A stretch of 47,380 bases of DNA from Shewanella sp. MBTL60-007 (GCF_019654915.1 NZ_BPET01000048.1:1-47380); one strand, 5' to 3'; positions 9,261 to 16,953 are shown, counted from the first letter of the stretch. Numbers and translations: made by a program. The notes: a model not told the origin generated them from the sequence alone.

Positions 9261-10116
9261 TTGAACGAACCTCCCGAATACCTGGTCCGGCCCAGCTTTC
9301 AGCAATGCGGCGATTGCTTTCTTCAATATTCAATTGGTGATTGCTGCCCTTTAGGCTCGTCGATGATTGCTGTACTTCATCAATGCGAACGTACTCGTCT
9401 TCCCATTGCCGGTTTAAAAGCCAGTTATGTGGCATAGGGGTCTTAGTCCGATCTTGATACTGCAATCGGTTGTCTCGTTGCTCTTTCCAGCGTGTTAGCA
9501 CTTCCAAGGCGAGTTCATGGTCTTCATTGAGGCCCATGCGTAGCCATTCTTCTTTGGCTTTCGCTTTTTTTTCTTTGCGTATTTGTACATCCCAGAAGTC
9601 TTCAAACTGTATCTGGTCAACAGTTTTAACTGTTGGTTTATTGCTTCTCTCAGAGTCATCCGACCGTTGAGAGTCCCTTACCGGGTTGCCATCAGGCATA
9701 AACAATGATGAAAATTCTTCTGGAAGCCGAGCTTGAAAAGCGGCAAGAGATTTCAAAAGCGATGCCATACCAACGAAGTCGGCAGGTACATCTTTAAGCA
9801 ACCGAAAGGCTGCCTTACCTTGGTTTGGGTTTTCGATTGGGTTGTGCTTCAGAAAGCTTCGAATCAAAGTCCAACCAGATCCCTCGCAACGAATCAGGAA
9901 CTGATCTTGTTCTAACTCACTTAACGCCTTGGCAACCTGTTGCTCATCCCAGTTCAAGTCAGAAGCAACGTAACCAATCGGCAGTCGAAAGCAGCCAAGC
10001 AAATTACAATGTGGGCATGTAAGCAAATACAGTCCTAGCAACTTCGCAGAGTCACTCCAGGACAAAACGTTTTGCTTTAGCCAAAAGCGGGTATAGACCT
10101 TGCCATAATCACGCAT
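9247..10116 (-). CDS. Phage replication-initiator-like winged-helix protein (SXT s084 type)
   Basis: The protein has 289 residues. The N-terminal third (residues about 1-100) reads as a winged-helix domain, with a Cys-Pro-His-Cys motif (residues about 34-37) and the phrase Gly-Cys-Phe-Arg-Leu-Pro, found in many phage O-like or DnaT-like proteins. A central linker is polar, and a C-terminal region (about 165-250, rich in Trp/Lys/Glu, with MPHNWLLNRQWEDEY) resembles the end of phage replication proteins. It is likely a DNA-binding early protein, perhaps serving ICE replication, but I see no direct proof. It lies 55 bases after croS and overlaps the next gene slightly, in the SetR-repressed operon. 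Confidence 0.72.
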   Translation of the reverse strand: MRDYGKVYTRFWLKQNVLSWSDSAKLLGLYLLTCPHCNLLGCFRLPIGYVASDLNWDEQQVAKALSELEQDQFLIRCEGSGWTLIRSFLKHNPIENPNQGKAAFRLLKDVPADFVGMASLLKSLAAFQARLPEEFSSLFMPDGNPVRDSQRSDDSERSNKPTVKTVDQIQFEDFWDVQIRKEKKAKAKEEWLRMGLNEDHELALEVLTRWKEQRDNRLQYQDRTKTPMPHNWLLNRQWEDEYVRIDEVQQSSTSLKGSNHQLNIEESNRRIAESWAGPGIREVRSSAGG

Positions 10117-10171
10117 GGAGGTACTCGCTTCTGTGTTTACGTAAAATGCTGACCATTACTTGCCCTTAATC

Positions 10172-10423
10172 CTACTGGTTACTGGCTTTCAGCTCGCTTG
10201 GGCATTCGGGATAGATGTCCGGTCTTAACTGAGATCGGGTTACCTGTCCTTGCGTAGCTTGTTCGATGGGTAAAACGAATTCAGCGGGAACACGCCCTGA
10301 TTTATTCAACCAAAACCAGACGTTTTGCTGTTTTGAGTTGATGGCTCTTGCTAATGCTGATTGCCCGCCGACCAAGTCAATGGCACGGCGGAGATGTTTT
10401 TGTGTCGTTTTGAACACTTCCAT
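10172..10423 (-). CDS. croS: CroS, Cro-like repressor
   Basis: This 83-residue protein has a Cro/YdaS-type helix-turn-helix (about residues 17-42, GGQSALARAINSKQQNVWFW). In SXT, CroS opposes SetR at shared operators and is needed for full induction of transfer after DNA damage. The start is preceded by AGGAGAC at about 10427-10433. It is the first gene of the leftward operon and divergent from setR, with the operator region in between, a layout like lambda cro/cI. Both name and role rest on position and family. Confidence 0.87.
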   Translation of the reverse strand: MEVFKTTQKHLRRAIDLVGGQSALARAINSKQQNVWFWLNKSGRVPAEFVLPIEQATQGQVTRSQLRPDIYPECPSELKASNQ

Positions 10424-10436
10424 ACCGTCTCCTATT

Positions 10437-10527
10437 ACAATAATAACTGTTACAAGATTGAATGTTACAGTTTAAACTGTAGATAAGTCAACAGTTAAAA
10501 TTGTTGAAAGACTACAGTTTTATTTGT
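10437..10527. promoter_or_regulatory. SetR/CroS operator array (four 14-bp sites)
   Basis: Four 14-bp sites fit ACA-N8-TGT with a W-rich centre: 10437-10450 (ACAATAATAACTGT), 10467-10480 (ACAGTTTAAACTGT, perfect dyad, extending to 16 bp), 10491-10504 (ACAGTTAAAATTGT) and 10514-10527 (ACAGTTTTATTTGT). The last three are spaced 24 and 23 bp. They fill the gap between croS and setR, as the O1-O3/OL operators do in SXT. A weaker match to the end bases lies at 10452-10465. The divergent croS and setR promoters must lie among them. Confidence 0.82.
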
Positions 10528-10540
10528 AGAATGCGGGCTT

Positions 10541-11188
10541 ATGAAAACTTTATCCGAACGACTAAACCATGCCTTGCAGCTTACTGGGGTAACTCAGTCT
10601 GAGTTGGCTCGTCGCATTGGTATCAAACAGCAGTCGATCAGCCAGATTTGCTCTGGTAAATCGGCTAGGTCTCGTTACACCATGCAGATCGCGGAGGCGC
10701 TTCGCGTGAATGCTCATTGGCTCGCCACAGGTGATGGCGAGATTGGCTTGGGGGTCGGTAATGTAGAAGTCGGGCCTGATATTAAGGGAAGAATTCCTCT
10801 CATTAACTGGGTTCAGGCCGGTGATTGGACTGAAATAGCGGAGGGATTTGCCCATGAAGATGCTGAGGAGTGGCGTGAAGTCACTGGGAAAGCACATGAG
10901 GGTTGTTTCGCACTTCGCGTAAAAGGCGACAGTATGGAAAATCCAAGCGGAAAAAAATCCATACCTGAGGGGGCAGTGATCGTTGTTGATCCTGAGTTAC
11001 CTTACTCTTCAGGTTCATTGGTTGTTGCGCGTTTGGATGATTCGAAAGAAGCAACCTTTAAGCAGTTGGTTATTGATGGTGAACAGAAGTATCTAAAACC
11101 TTTGAACCCGCAATACCCTGCAATACCGATCAACGGCAACTGCACCATCATCGGTGTAGTACGACAAGCTATCATCGATTTCTGGTAG
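10541..11188 (+). CDS. setR: SetR, CI/LexA-like repressor of the ICE
   Basis: The 215-residue product has an N-terminal helix-turn-helix (about residues 15-42) and a C-terminal S24 peptidase domain. Autocleavage residues are all visible: the Ala93-Gly94 cleavage bond in VQAGDW, the nucleophile Ser131 in GDSMEN, and the general base Lys174 in EATFKQ. SetR represses the croS-setDC operon and controls its own gene; RecA filaments formed after DNA damage trigger its self-cleavage and release transfer. The operators lie directly upstream. It is the last ICE gene before the right junction. Confidence 0.93.
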   Translation: MKTLSERLNHALQLTGVTQSELARRIGIKQQSISQICSGKSARSRYTMQIAEALRVNAHWLATGDGEIGLGVGNVEVGPDIKGRIPLINWVQAGDWTEIAEGFAHEDAEEWREVTGKAHEGCFALRVKGDSMENPSGKKSIPEGAVIVVDPELPYSSGSLVVARLDDSKEATFKQLVIDGEQKYLKPLNPQYPAIPINGNCTIIGVVRQAIIDFW

Positions 11189-11444
11189 CGAAGGAATTTG
11201 TGGTTTAGCCACAGTTGTTCATTAGCTGAAGAAGCAACGATTGCAAACAGCTACAACTGAGCATTGGTGCACGCTGAGAGTAAATGGTAACCGATTAGAT
11301 AACCATTGATTGTTTATAAAGTCAAGATCAGCGAAAATAGCGGCCAATTACGATTAACACGACGGATTTGACAAGCGAAGAACTGAAAAGAGAGTACTTC
11401 CAAAAGTGTGTACAAATCCGTGTACAAACTAAAAGAATTTATAC
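11189..11444. other. ICE right-end segment between setR and prfC
   Basis: No gene is supported here. It carries several small symmetric signals: a hairpin TGTGG/CCACA (11199-11213), a nested inverted repeat CAGTTG..TAGCTG / CAGCTA..CAACTG (11212-11259), AATGGT/ACCATT (11283-11307), and a direct repeat GTGTACAAA at 11408-11416 and 11420-11428, just before the prfC start. A TTGACA box at 11368-11373 could be the -35 of the promoter that now drives prfC, but no good -10 is placed behind it. Integrase or Xis binding in this stretch is possible. Confidence 0.5.
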
Positions 11445-13031
11445 ATGGCAAACCAAGATTTTCTTAATGAAATCAATAAGCGAAGGACCTTTGCTATCAT
11501 CTCTCACCCAGATGCGGGTAAAACCACCATTACTGAAAAGGTTCTTTTATTCGGAAACGCGTTGCAGAAAGCGGGTACGGTAAAAGGCAAAAAGTCAGGT
11601 CAGCATGCTAAGTCTGACTGGATGGAGATGGAAAAAGATCGCGGGATCTCGATTACAACCTCTGTAATGCAGTTCCCATATAACGATGCTTTGGTTAACT
11701 TGCTTGATACCCCAGGTCACGAAGACTTCTCTGAAGATACTTACCGTACATTAACGGCGGTAGACTCATGCTTGATGGTTATCGACTCGGCGAAAGGTGT
11801 TGAGCAACGTACTATTAAGTTAATGGAAGTGACGCGTCTGCGTGATACACCAATCGTGACCTTCATGAACAAACTTGACCGTGATATTCGTGACCCAATC
11901 GAATTGATGGACGAAGTTGAAGAAGTTCTCAATATTGCCTGTGCTCCTATTACTTGGCCAATTGGTGCGGGTAAAGAGTTTAAAGGTGTTTACCACCTAT
12001 TGCGCGATGAAGTTATTCTTTATCAAAGCGGTATGGGCCATACCATTCAAGAATCTCGTATCATTAAAGGGCTTAATAACCCAGAACTTGACGAAGCGAT
12101 TGGCAGTTACGCTGCCGATATTCGTGACGAGATGGAACTGGTTGTTGGCGCATCACACGAATTCGATCATGAATTGTTCTTAAAAGGCGAGTTGACGCCA
12201 GTTTATTTTGGTACTGCATTAGGTAATTTTGGTGTTGACCATATCCTTGACGGTATCGTTGAGTGGGCTCCGACACCACAGCCTCGTGAAACCGAAGCCC
12301 GTGATGTACAGCCAGAAGAAGAAAAATTCAGTGGTTTCGTATTTAAGATCCAAGCAAACATGGATCCTAAACACCGTGACCGCGTAGCCTTTATGCGAAT
12401 CTGTTCAGGTCGTTACGAACAGGGCATGAAGATGCACCATGTGCGTCTAGGTAAAGATGTGAACGTCAGCGATGCGTTAACCTTTATGGCGGGTGATCGT
12501 AACCGTGCTGAAGCTGCATATCCTGGCGATATTATTGGTCTTCATAACCACGGTACTATCCGTATAGGTGATACGTTCACCCAAGGCGAGAAACTTCGCT
12601 TTACTGGTGTGCCTAACTTCGCGCCTGAGATGTTCCGTCGTATTCGCCTAAAAGACCCATTAAAGCAAAAGCAGCTGCTTAAAGGTCTTGTACAGCTTTC
12701 TGAAGAGGGCGCAGTACAGGTATTTAGACCTCTCGATAGCAACGACTTAATTGTAGGTGCCGTAGGTGTGCTGCAGTTTGAAGTGGTTGTCGGCCGTCTA
12801 AAGACCGAATATAAGGTTGAGGCTATTTACGAAGCGATTAGCGTTGCGACTGCCCGTTGGGTTTACTGTGACGATCATAAGAAACTGGACGAGTTTACCC
12901 GTAAGTGTAGCCAAAACTTAGCTTTAGACGGTGGTGATAACCTGACTTATATTGCGCCTACTATGGTTAACCTCAATCTTTCGATGGAACGTTATCCTGA
13001 TATTGAGTTCGCTAAGACACGCGAAAACTAA
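11445..13031 (+). CDS. prfC: Peptide chain release factor 3 (ICE/chromosome hybrid 5' end)
   Basis: RF3 is the GTPase that removes RF1/RF2 from the ribosome after termination. The 528-residue product shows the P-loop (HPDAGKTT, residues 21-28), the G3 motif DTPGHEDF, G4 NKLD and the later elongation-factor-like domains; E. coli RF3 has 529 residues, so the gene is full length. Its first dozen residues and its promoter appear to come from the ICE, which restores the reading frame on insertion. Only a weak ribosome site (AAAAGAA) precedes the ATG. A strong terminator follows. Confidence 0.96.
   Translation: MANQDFLNEINKRRTFAIISHPDAGKTTITEKVLLFGNALQKAGTVKGKKSGQHAKSDWMEMEKDRGISITTSVMQFPYNDALVNLLDTPGHEDFSEDTYRTLTAVDSCLMVIDSAKGVEQRTIKLMEVTRLRDTPIVTFMNKLDRDIRDPIELMDEVEEVLNIACAPITWPIGAGKEFKGVYHLLRDEVILYQSGMGHTIQESRIIKGLNNPELDEAIGSYAADIRDEMELVVGASHEFDHELFLKGELTPVYFGTALGNFGVDHILDGIVEWAPTPQPRETEARDVQPEEEKFSGFVFKIQANMDPKHRDRVAFMRICSGRYEQGMKMHHVRLGKDVNVSDALTFMAGDRNRAEAAYPGDIIGLHNHGTIRIGDTFTQGEKLRFTGVPNFAPEMFRRIRLKDPLKQKQLLKGLVQLSEEGAVQVFRPLDSNDLIVGAVGVLQFEVVVGRLKTEYKVEAIYEAISVATARWVYCDDHKKLDEFTRKCSQNLALDGGDNLTYIAPTMVNLNLSMERYPDIEFAKTREN
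11477..11520. mobile_element. attR junction of the SXT/R391-type ICE (approximate)
   Basis: SXT/R391 elements integrate by a 17-bp core in the 5' end of prfC. The first residues of this PrfC (MANQDFLNEINK) differ from the usual chromosomal start, whereas from KRRTFAIISHPDAGKTT onward the sequence is the conserved core of RF3. The crossover must be in this stretch. The exact core cannot be fixed without the left junction. Confidence 0.55.
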
Positions 13032-13059
13032 ACTAGTATTCGCTAAGGGATCCATCGCT

Positions 13060-13090
13060 AAAACCCCAGGCATTGCCTGGGGTTTTGTTT
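13060..13090 (+). terminator. Terminator after prfC
   Basis: A 12-bp stem AAAACCCCAGGC (13060-13071) pairs with GCCTGGGGTTTT (13075-13086) with a three-base loop, followed by a T-rich tail (GTTTTTT). Confidence 0.88.
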
Positions 13091-13094
13091 TTTA

Positions 13095-13262
13095 TTAACC
13101 CAAGTCAGCATAAGCGGCTGCTTGACTCATGGCGGTTTTTGGCAAGCAGTTTCAAGGCAGTAGCGGAAAGAATGCTTGTCCGCAATAAACGTTTCAGAAT
13201 AGCGAGCTTCAGGCCCACAGTGCATTCACTAAACTTGTAAATTCTTATACTGATTGGTATTA
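13095..13262. repeat. Short copy of a MITE-like repeat
   Basis: This piece is a diverged, internally deleted copy (about 168 bp) of the element at 36850-37167, in opposite orientation. The left end (from about 13095) and the stretch 13131-13181 align with the complement of 37079-37167, with shared blocks TTTTTGGCAA, TTCAAGGC and GAAAGAATG. The right end TTATACTGATTGGTAT (13245-13260) matches the terminal inverted repeat. No coding capacity is seen. Confidence 0.65.
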
Positions 13263-13324
13263 GCTTAGGTACCTTGCACTTATATCGAAAGGGCTTATAA
13301 ACTCAAGGGTAAAGGAGGGCGTAT

Positions 13325-13516
13325 ATGAAGTTTATAAAAAATGTCTGGGCTAAGTACATTCAGTGGTGTGATGCTATGGGCTTAACGCCTGAGAATCGCC
13401 GCAGCTGCGCGCCGCGTTTATCAGAACCGGAACTGACTAGTATTAAGTTGAGGGCTGAGGCACAACCAAGTCCTTTACCCGAAGGCGCTGCTAAGCGTGA
13501 ACTTAACGGAAAATAA
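13325..13516 (+). CDS. DUF5363 small protein
   Basis: This 63-residue protein has an excellent ribosome site (AAAGGAGGG, about 13312-13320). Its sequence, with a basic aromatic N-terminus, Trp-Cys-Asp-Ala-Met-Gly-Leu-Thr-Pro-Glu and Ser-Cys-x-Pro-Arg, fits the small DUF5363 family of Vibrio and Shewanella relatives that lies before a TatD-type hydrolase gene, exactly as here. The stop is 7 bases before the yjjV start, so the two are surely co-transcribed. The function is unknown. Confidence 0.78.
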   Translation: MKFIKNVWAKYIQWCDAMGLTPENRRSCAPRLSEPELTSIKLRAEAQPSPLPEGAAKRELNGK

Positions 13517-13523
13517 AGGCGAA

Positions 13524-14300
13524 ATGATGCAAGCCATTATCGACAGCCACGCTCATTTAGATTTTCCTGAGTTTGATCTAGACCGTGGCTCCTTATACGC
13601 GCAGATGCATAGCTTAGGGATCAGTCAGGTTGTGATCCCCGGCGTTTCGGCCGATAAATGGCAAAACCAGATTGCCATTGCCAAGCGGTACGGCAGTTAC
13701 TTTTCATTAGGGGTGCATCCTTGGTATTGTGAAAATGCCTCAGCTAAGGATATGACTGACTTAAAGAGCTTACTTGAAGCGCATAAAGATGATGCCAGCT
13801 TAGTCGGCGTGGGTGAATGCGGGCTCGATAAGTTACATAAAAGTAATTTCACTACACAAATGAAGCTTTTCAAAGCTCAAATCTGTCTAGCTAAAGAGTT
13901 TGATCTACCTCTCATTATACATTGCGTTAAAGCTCATGAAGAAACGCTAAATTTGCTTAAAAGTGAGGCTCCGCGTAGGAAAGGGGTCATTCATGGCTTT
14001 TATGGTGGCCCTCAATTGGCTATGGGATATGTTAAATTGGGTTACAAGTTGGGTATAGGTGGGTTGTTACTCAATGATAATGCACCTAAGTTACAACAAA
14101 CCGTGGCCGAATTACCGTTAGAATCCTTCATTGTTGAAACAGATTCACCTGCGATGGCGCCAAAAAATAGGCAAAATATTCGTAACTCGCCGCTAATTTT
14201 GCCTGAAATCCTCAAAAAAATGGCAAATTTACAAAAAAAATCCCCCGTTCTTATTTCAGAACAGATGTTTTCTAATGTTACGCAACTCTTTGACCTTTAG
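13524..14300 (+). CDS. yjjV: TatD-family metal-dependent hydrolase (YjjV-like)
   Basis: From ATG 13524 (AAAGGCG just upstream) the product has 258 residues, the usual length. It is a TIM-barrel metalloenzyme: His-x-His metal ligands in DSHAHLDF near the N-terminus, a Gly-Glu-Cys-Gly-Leu-Asp motif with the metal-bridging Glu, His in LIIHCVKAHEE, the later HGF motif and the Glu-Thr-Asp-Ser-Pro motif near the end. TatD relatives are DNases or D-tyrosyl-tRNA-like esterases; the YjjV branch is implied by the overall pattern. A longer frame from GTG 13497 is possible but overlaps DUF5363. Confidence 0.88.
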   Translation: MMQAIIDSHAHLDFPEFDLDRGSLYAQMHSLGISQVVIPGVSADKWQNQIAIAKRYGSYFSLGVHPWYCENASAKDMTDLKSLLEAHKDDASLVGVGECGLDKLHKSNFTTQMKLFKAQICLAKEFDLPLIIHCVKAHEETLNLLKSEAPRRKGVIHGFYGGPQLAMGYVKLGYKLGIGGLLLNDNAPKLQQTVAELPLESFIVETDSPAMAPKNRQNIRNSPLILPEILKKMANLQKKSPVLISEQMFSNVTQLFDL

Positions 14301-14408
14301 TTTTTTTCTGTTTAAACAGATGTATGTCGCACCAAAAATTCCAACAAAATCATTGAAATAAAACCTCAAAAATTTGATCAATACGACGCTTTTAGCGACG
14401 TGGTCGGG

Positions 14409-14414
14409 TATAAT
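14409..14414 (+). promoter_or_regulatory. Candidate -10 box for nupC
   Basis: A perfect TATAAT stands 66 bases before the nupC start, in an extended context (GGGTATAAT). No good -35 is at the right distance, so an activator such as CRP may be needed; TTTGATCAATA at 14373-14383 is a possible site. Confidence 0.45.
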
Positions 14415-14479
14415 CGGTCTCGTAGGAAAAGGTTGGTTAACAACATAATTAAAAAGTATTAACAATAGGGTGATGGTTA

Positions 14480-15739
14480 ATGGATATTTTAATGAGTTTA
14501 GTAGGGGTGGTCACCCTACTAGCGATAGCCTTCGGGTTATCAAACAATAGAAAAGCAATTAACAAGCGTACCGTATTTGGTGCATTGGCAATTCAAGCCG
14601 CTTTCGGTGGTTTCGTATTGTATGTTCCAGTCGGTAAAGACATTCTGAAAAGTGTGTCTGACGCAGTATCTAGTGTAATTGGATACGCACAAAACGGTAT
14701 TGGTTTCTTATTCGGTGATCTAGCTAACTTTAAAGTTGGCTTTATTTTTGCCATTAACGTACTACCTGTCATCGTTTTCTTCTCTTCTCTAATCGCAGTT
14801 CTTTACTATTTAGGCATCATGCAGTGGATCATCCGTATTATCGGTGGTGGTCTACAAAAAGCACTTGGCACAAGTCGTACAGAGTCTATGTCTGCTACAG
14901 CGAACATCTTCGTTGGTCAAACTGAAGCGCCATTAGTTGTTCGTCCGTTCATTGCGACGATGACTAACTCTGAACTATTTGCCATCATGGTGGGTGGTCT
15001 TGCATCTATCGCTGGTTCAGTTCTAGCTGGTTATGCGCAGATGGGTGTACCAATTGAGTATCTAGTTGCCGCTTCATTCATGGCAGCACCAGGTGGTCTA
15101 TTAATGGCTAAACTGATGCACCCTGAAACAGAAGAAGCTAAGAACGACATGAGTGACTTACCAGAAGATCCTGATAAGCCAGCTAACGTTCTTGACGCTG
15201 CAGCTGCAGGTGCTTCATCTGGTATGCACCTAGCACTTAACGTTGGTGCAATGCTTCTAGCATTCGTTGGTTTGATCGCTATGATCAACGGCATCATCGG
15301 TGGTGTTGGCGGATGGTTCGGTATGGAGAACCTAACGCTAGAATTGATTCTAGGTTACATCTTCATGCCGCTAGCATTCCTTATCGGTGTACCTTGGAAC
15401 GAAGCGCTTGTAGCAGGTTCTTTCATCGGTCAGAAGATTGTTGTTAACGAATTCGTTGCTTACCTAAACTTTGCTCCATACCTAAAAGATCTAGCCGATG
15501 GCGGTATGGTAGTAGCTGAGACGGGTGTAGCGATGACTGACCGTACTAAAGCGATTATCTCTTTCGCTCTATGTGGTTTCGCTAACTTATCTTCAATCGC
15601 GATTCTACTTGGTGGTCTAGGTGCAATGGCTCCTACTCGTCGCCACGACTTAGCTAAGCTTGGTATCCGCGCGGTTATCGCTGGTTCTCTAGCTAACTTA
15701 ATGAGTGCAACCATCGCGGGTCTATTCCTAGCGTTGTAA
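14480..15739 (+). CDS. nupC: NupC-family nucleoside transporter
   Basis: The protein has 419 residues and about ten membrane segments, and belongs to the concentrative nucleoside transporter family. Family signatures are visible: the Gly-Gln-Thr-Glu-Ala-Pro-Leu-Val motif in the first repeat, the Gly-Gly-x-Ala-x-x-Ala-Gly-Ser-Val motif, and VPWNEALVAGSFIG in the second half. It takes up nucleosides with protons or sodium. The strong codon bias (Cta/Cgt/Ggt rich) suggests high expression. A terminator follows; the outer-membrane channel gene and the deo catabolic genes stand next, so uptake and breakdown are grouped. Confidence 0.93.
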   Translation: MDILMSLVGVVTLLAIAFGLSNNRKAINKRTVFGALAIQAAFGGFVLYVPVGKDILKSVSDAVSSVIGYAQNGIGFLFGDLANFKVGFIFAINVLPVIVFFSSLIAVLYYLGIMQWIIRIIGGGLQKALGTSRTESMSATANIFVGQTEAPLVVRPFIATMTNSELFAIMVGGLASIAGSVLAGYAQMGVPIEYLVAASFMAAPGGLLMAKLMHPETEEAKNDMSDLPEDPDKPANVLDAAAAGASSGMHLALNVGAMLLAFVGLIAMINGIIGGVGGWFGMENLTLELILGYIFMPLAFLIGVPWNEALVAGSFIGQKIVVNEFVAYLNFAPYLKDLADGGMVVAETGVAMTDRTKAIISFALCGFANLSSIAILLGGLGAMAPTRRHDLAKLGIRAVIAGSLANLMSATIAGLFLAL

Positions 15740-15748
15740 GCCTCTTTT

Positions 15749-15780
15749 AGACTGAGCCTATATGGCTCAGTCTTTGTTTT
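15749..15780 (+). terminator. Terminator after nupC
   Basis: AGACTGAGCC (15749-15758) pairs with GGCTCAGTCT (15764-15773), with a five-base loop and a TTGTTTT tail. Confidence 0.88.
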
Positions 15781-15901
15781 AGCTCTAGTCAAGTTAAAAC
15801 AAATGTAAGCCTATCGTTTTCTAAACCAAATGTTCGTTGAAATGATCAATAACTAGGATTAGGGGTTGTTTCGACTTAAAAACAACAATAAGAGTGATAA
15901 A

Positions 15902-15915
15902 GCAGTATTTACTGC
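15902..15915. promoter_or_regulatory. Dyad GCAGTA-TT-TACTGC upstream of ompK
   Basis: A 6-2-6 perfect dyad lies in the 340-base gap before ompK, about 65 bases upstream of the likely -35. It is a possible operator; the protein is not known. Nothing else but the nupC terminator and the ompK promoter is seen in this gap. Confidence 0.35.
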
Positions 15916-15978
15916 CTTGAAATCACAAAGGTTGTTTGAATGTTAAAACTTAGTGTTCGCATTTTTACATTAATCATG

Positions 15979-16006
15979 TTGATGTTTGACGTAAATAAAG
16001 TAAAAT
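15979..16006 (+). promoter_or_regulatory. Candidate ompK promoter
   Basis: TTGATG (15979-15984) and TAAAAT (16001-16006) are spaced by 16 bases and lie 75 bases before the start codon. An AGAGGAG stretch at 16043-16049 lies in the leader, too far from the start to serve it directly. Confidence 0.5.
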
Positions 16007-16080
16007 GCGCGCCATAAAAAAGAAACGCTGACTCTTCAATAAAGAGGAGCAGCAAACCATAAATAGAAATGGGGTTGATG

Positions 16081-16923
16081 ATGAAAAACGTTAAAACTTT
16101 AGCACTAGCTGCTACAGCAGTTGCTGCAACTATGTCTGCACCTACATTCGCTGCTGACCGCTCTGACCTACGCGCTGGCGACTACAGCTGGATGCAGTTC
16201 AACGCGATGTACGCTGTAAACGAACTTCCACGTTCTGACGCTGATGACGGCGGACACGATTACCTAGAAATGGAATTCGGTGGCCGCGCTGGTATCGTTG
16301 ACCTATACGGTTATGTTGACGTGTTCAACCTAACAACTAGCAGCTCTGGTGACAAAGCTACTGGTACTGATAAGAGCAGAATGTTCATGAAGTTTGCTCC
16401 TCGTTTCTCTATCGATGCGATGACAGGCTGGGATCTATCTGCTGGTCCAATCCAAGAAGTTTACTTCTCTACTCTATTCAACTGGGGTGGCGGTGTTATC
16501 GGTGAAGACGTTAACGCTTCATTCTGGGGTATCGGTGCTGACGTTATGGTTCCATGGTTAGGTAAAACTGGCATGAACCTATACGCTCACTATGACATGA
16601 ACCGTAAAGACTGGAACGGTTACCAGTTCTCTATGAACTGGTTCAAGCCTGTTGTTAACTTCGACAACGGTACTTTCATCTCTTTCCAAGGTTATGTTGA
16701 TTACCAGTTCGGTGGTGATGACTCTTGGGGTGATGAGTTCGTACCAATGAGCTCAAGCGGTGGTGCTGCTTACTTCGGTGCTCACTGGCATTCAGAGAAC
16801 TACGCTCTAGGTTATGGTCTAAAAGCTTACCAAGACGTATACCTACTTGAAGACGGTGCTGGTATCGTAGGTCTAGAAACTACAGGTTTCGCACACTACT
16901 TCACAGCTACTTACAAGTTCTAA
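16081..16923 (+). CDS. ompK: OmpK/Tsx-type nucleoside channel of the outer membrane
   Basis: From the second of two adjacent ATG codons the product has 280 residues with a clear signal peptide ending TFA (residues about 1-24); GGGG is placed six bases before it, though ATG 16078 or 16069 cannot be excluded. The mature part is rich in aromatic residues and alternates as in a beta barrel, and it ends in Tyr-Lys-Phe, the usual C-terminal Phe recognised by the BAM complex. Tsx/OmpK proteins let nucleosides pass the outer membrane. The location between nupC and deoC supports that substrate. Codon bias points to high expression. Confidence 0.9.
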   Translation: MKNVKTLALAATAVAATMSAPTFAADRSDLRAGDYSWMQFNAMYAVNELPRSDADDGGHDYLEMEFGGRAGIVDLYGYVDVFNLTTSSSGDKATGTDKSRMFMKFAPRFSIDAMTGWDLSAGPIQEVYFSTLFNWGGGVIGEDVNASFWGIGADVMVPWLGKTGMNLYAHYDMNRKDWNGYQFSMNWFKPVVNFDNGTFISFQGYVDYQFGGDDSWGDEFVPMSSSGGAAYFGAHWHSENYALGYGLKAYQDVYLLEDGAGIVGLETTGFAHYFTATYKF

Positions 16924-16953
16924 GCATTAGCTTAAACCTTGTGAGTCTATGTC

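Noticed and set aside
11199..11213. TGTGGTTTAGCCACA as a third ThsR site
   Set aside because: It has one extra base in the centre compared with the phsA sites and lies in the ICE end, far from sulfur genes; probably chance.
11368..11583. 71-codon frame into the 5' part of prfC
   Set aside because: It is out of frame with prfC and has no ribosome site; its TTGACA start is more likely a promoter element.
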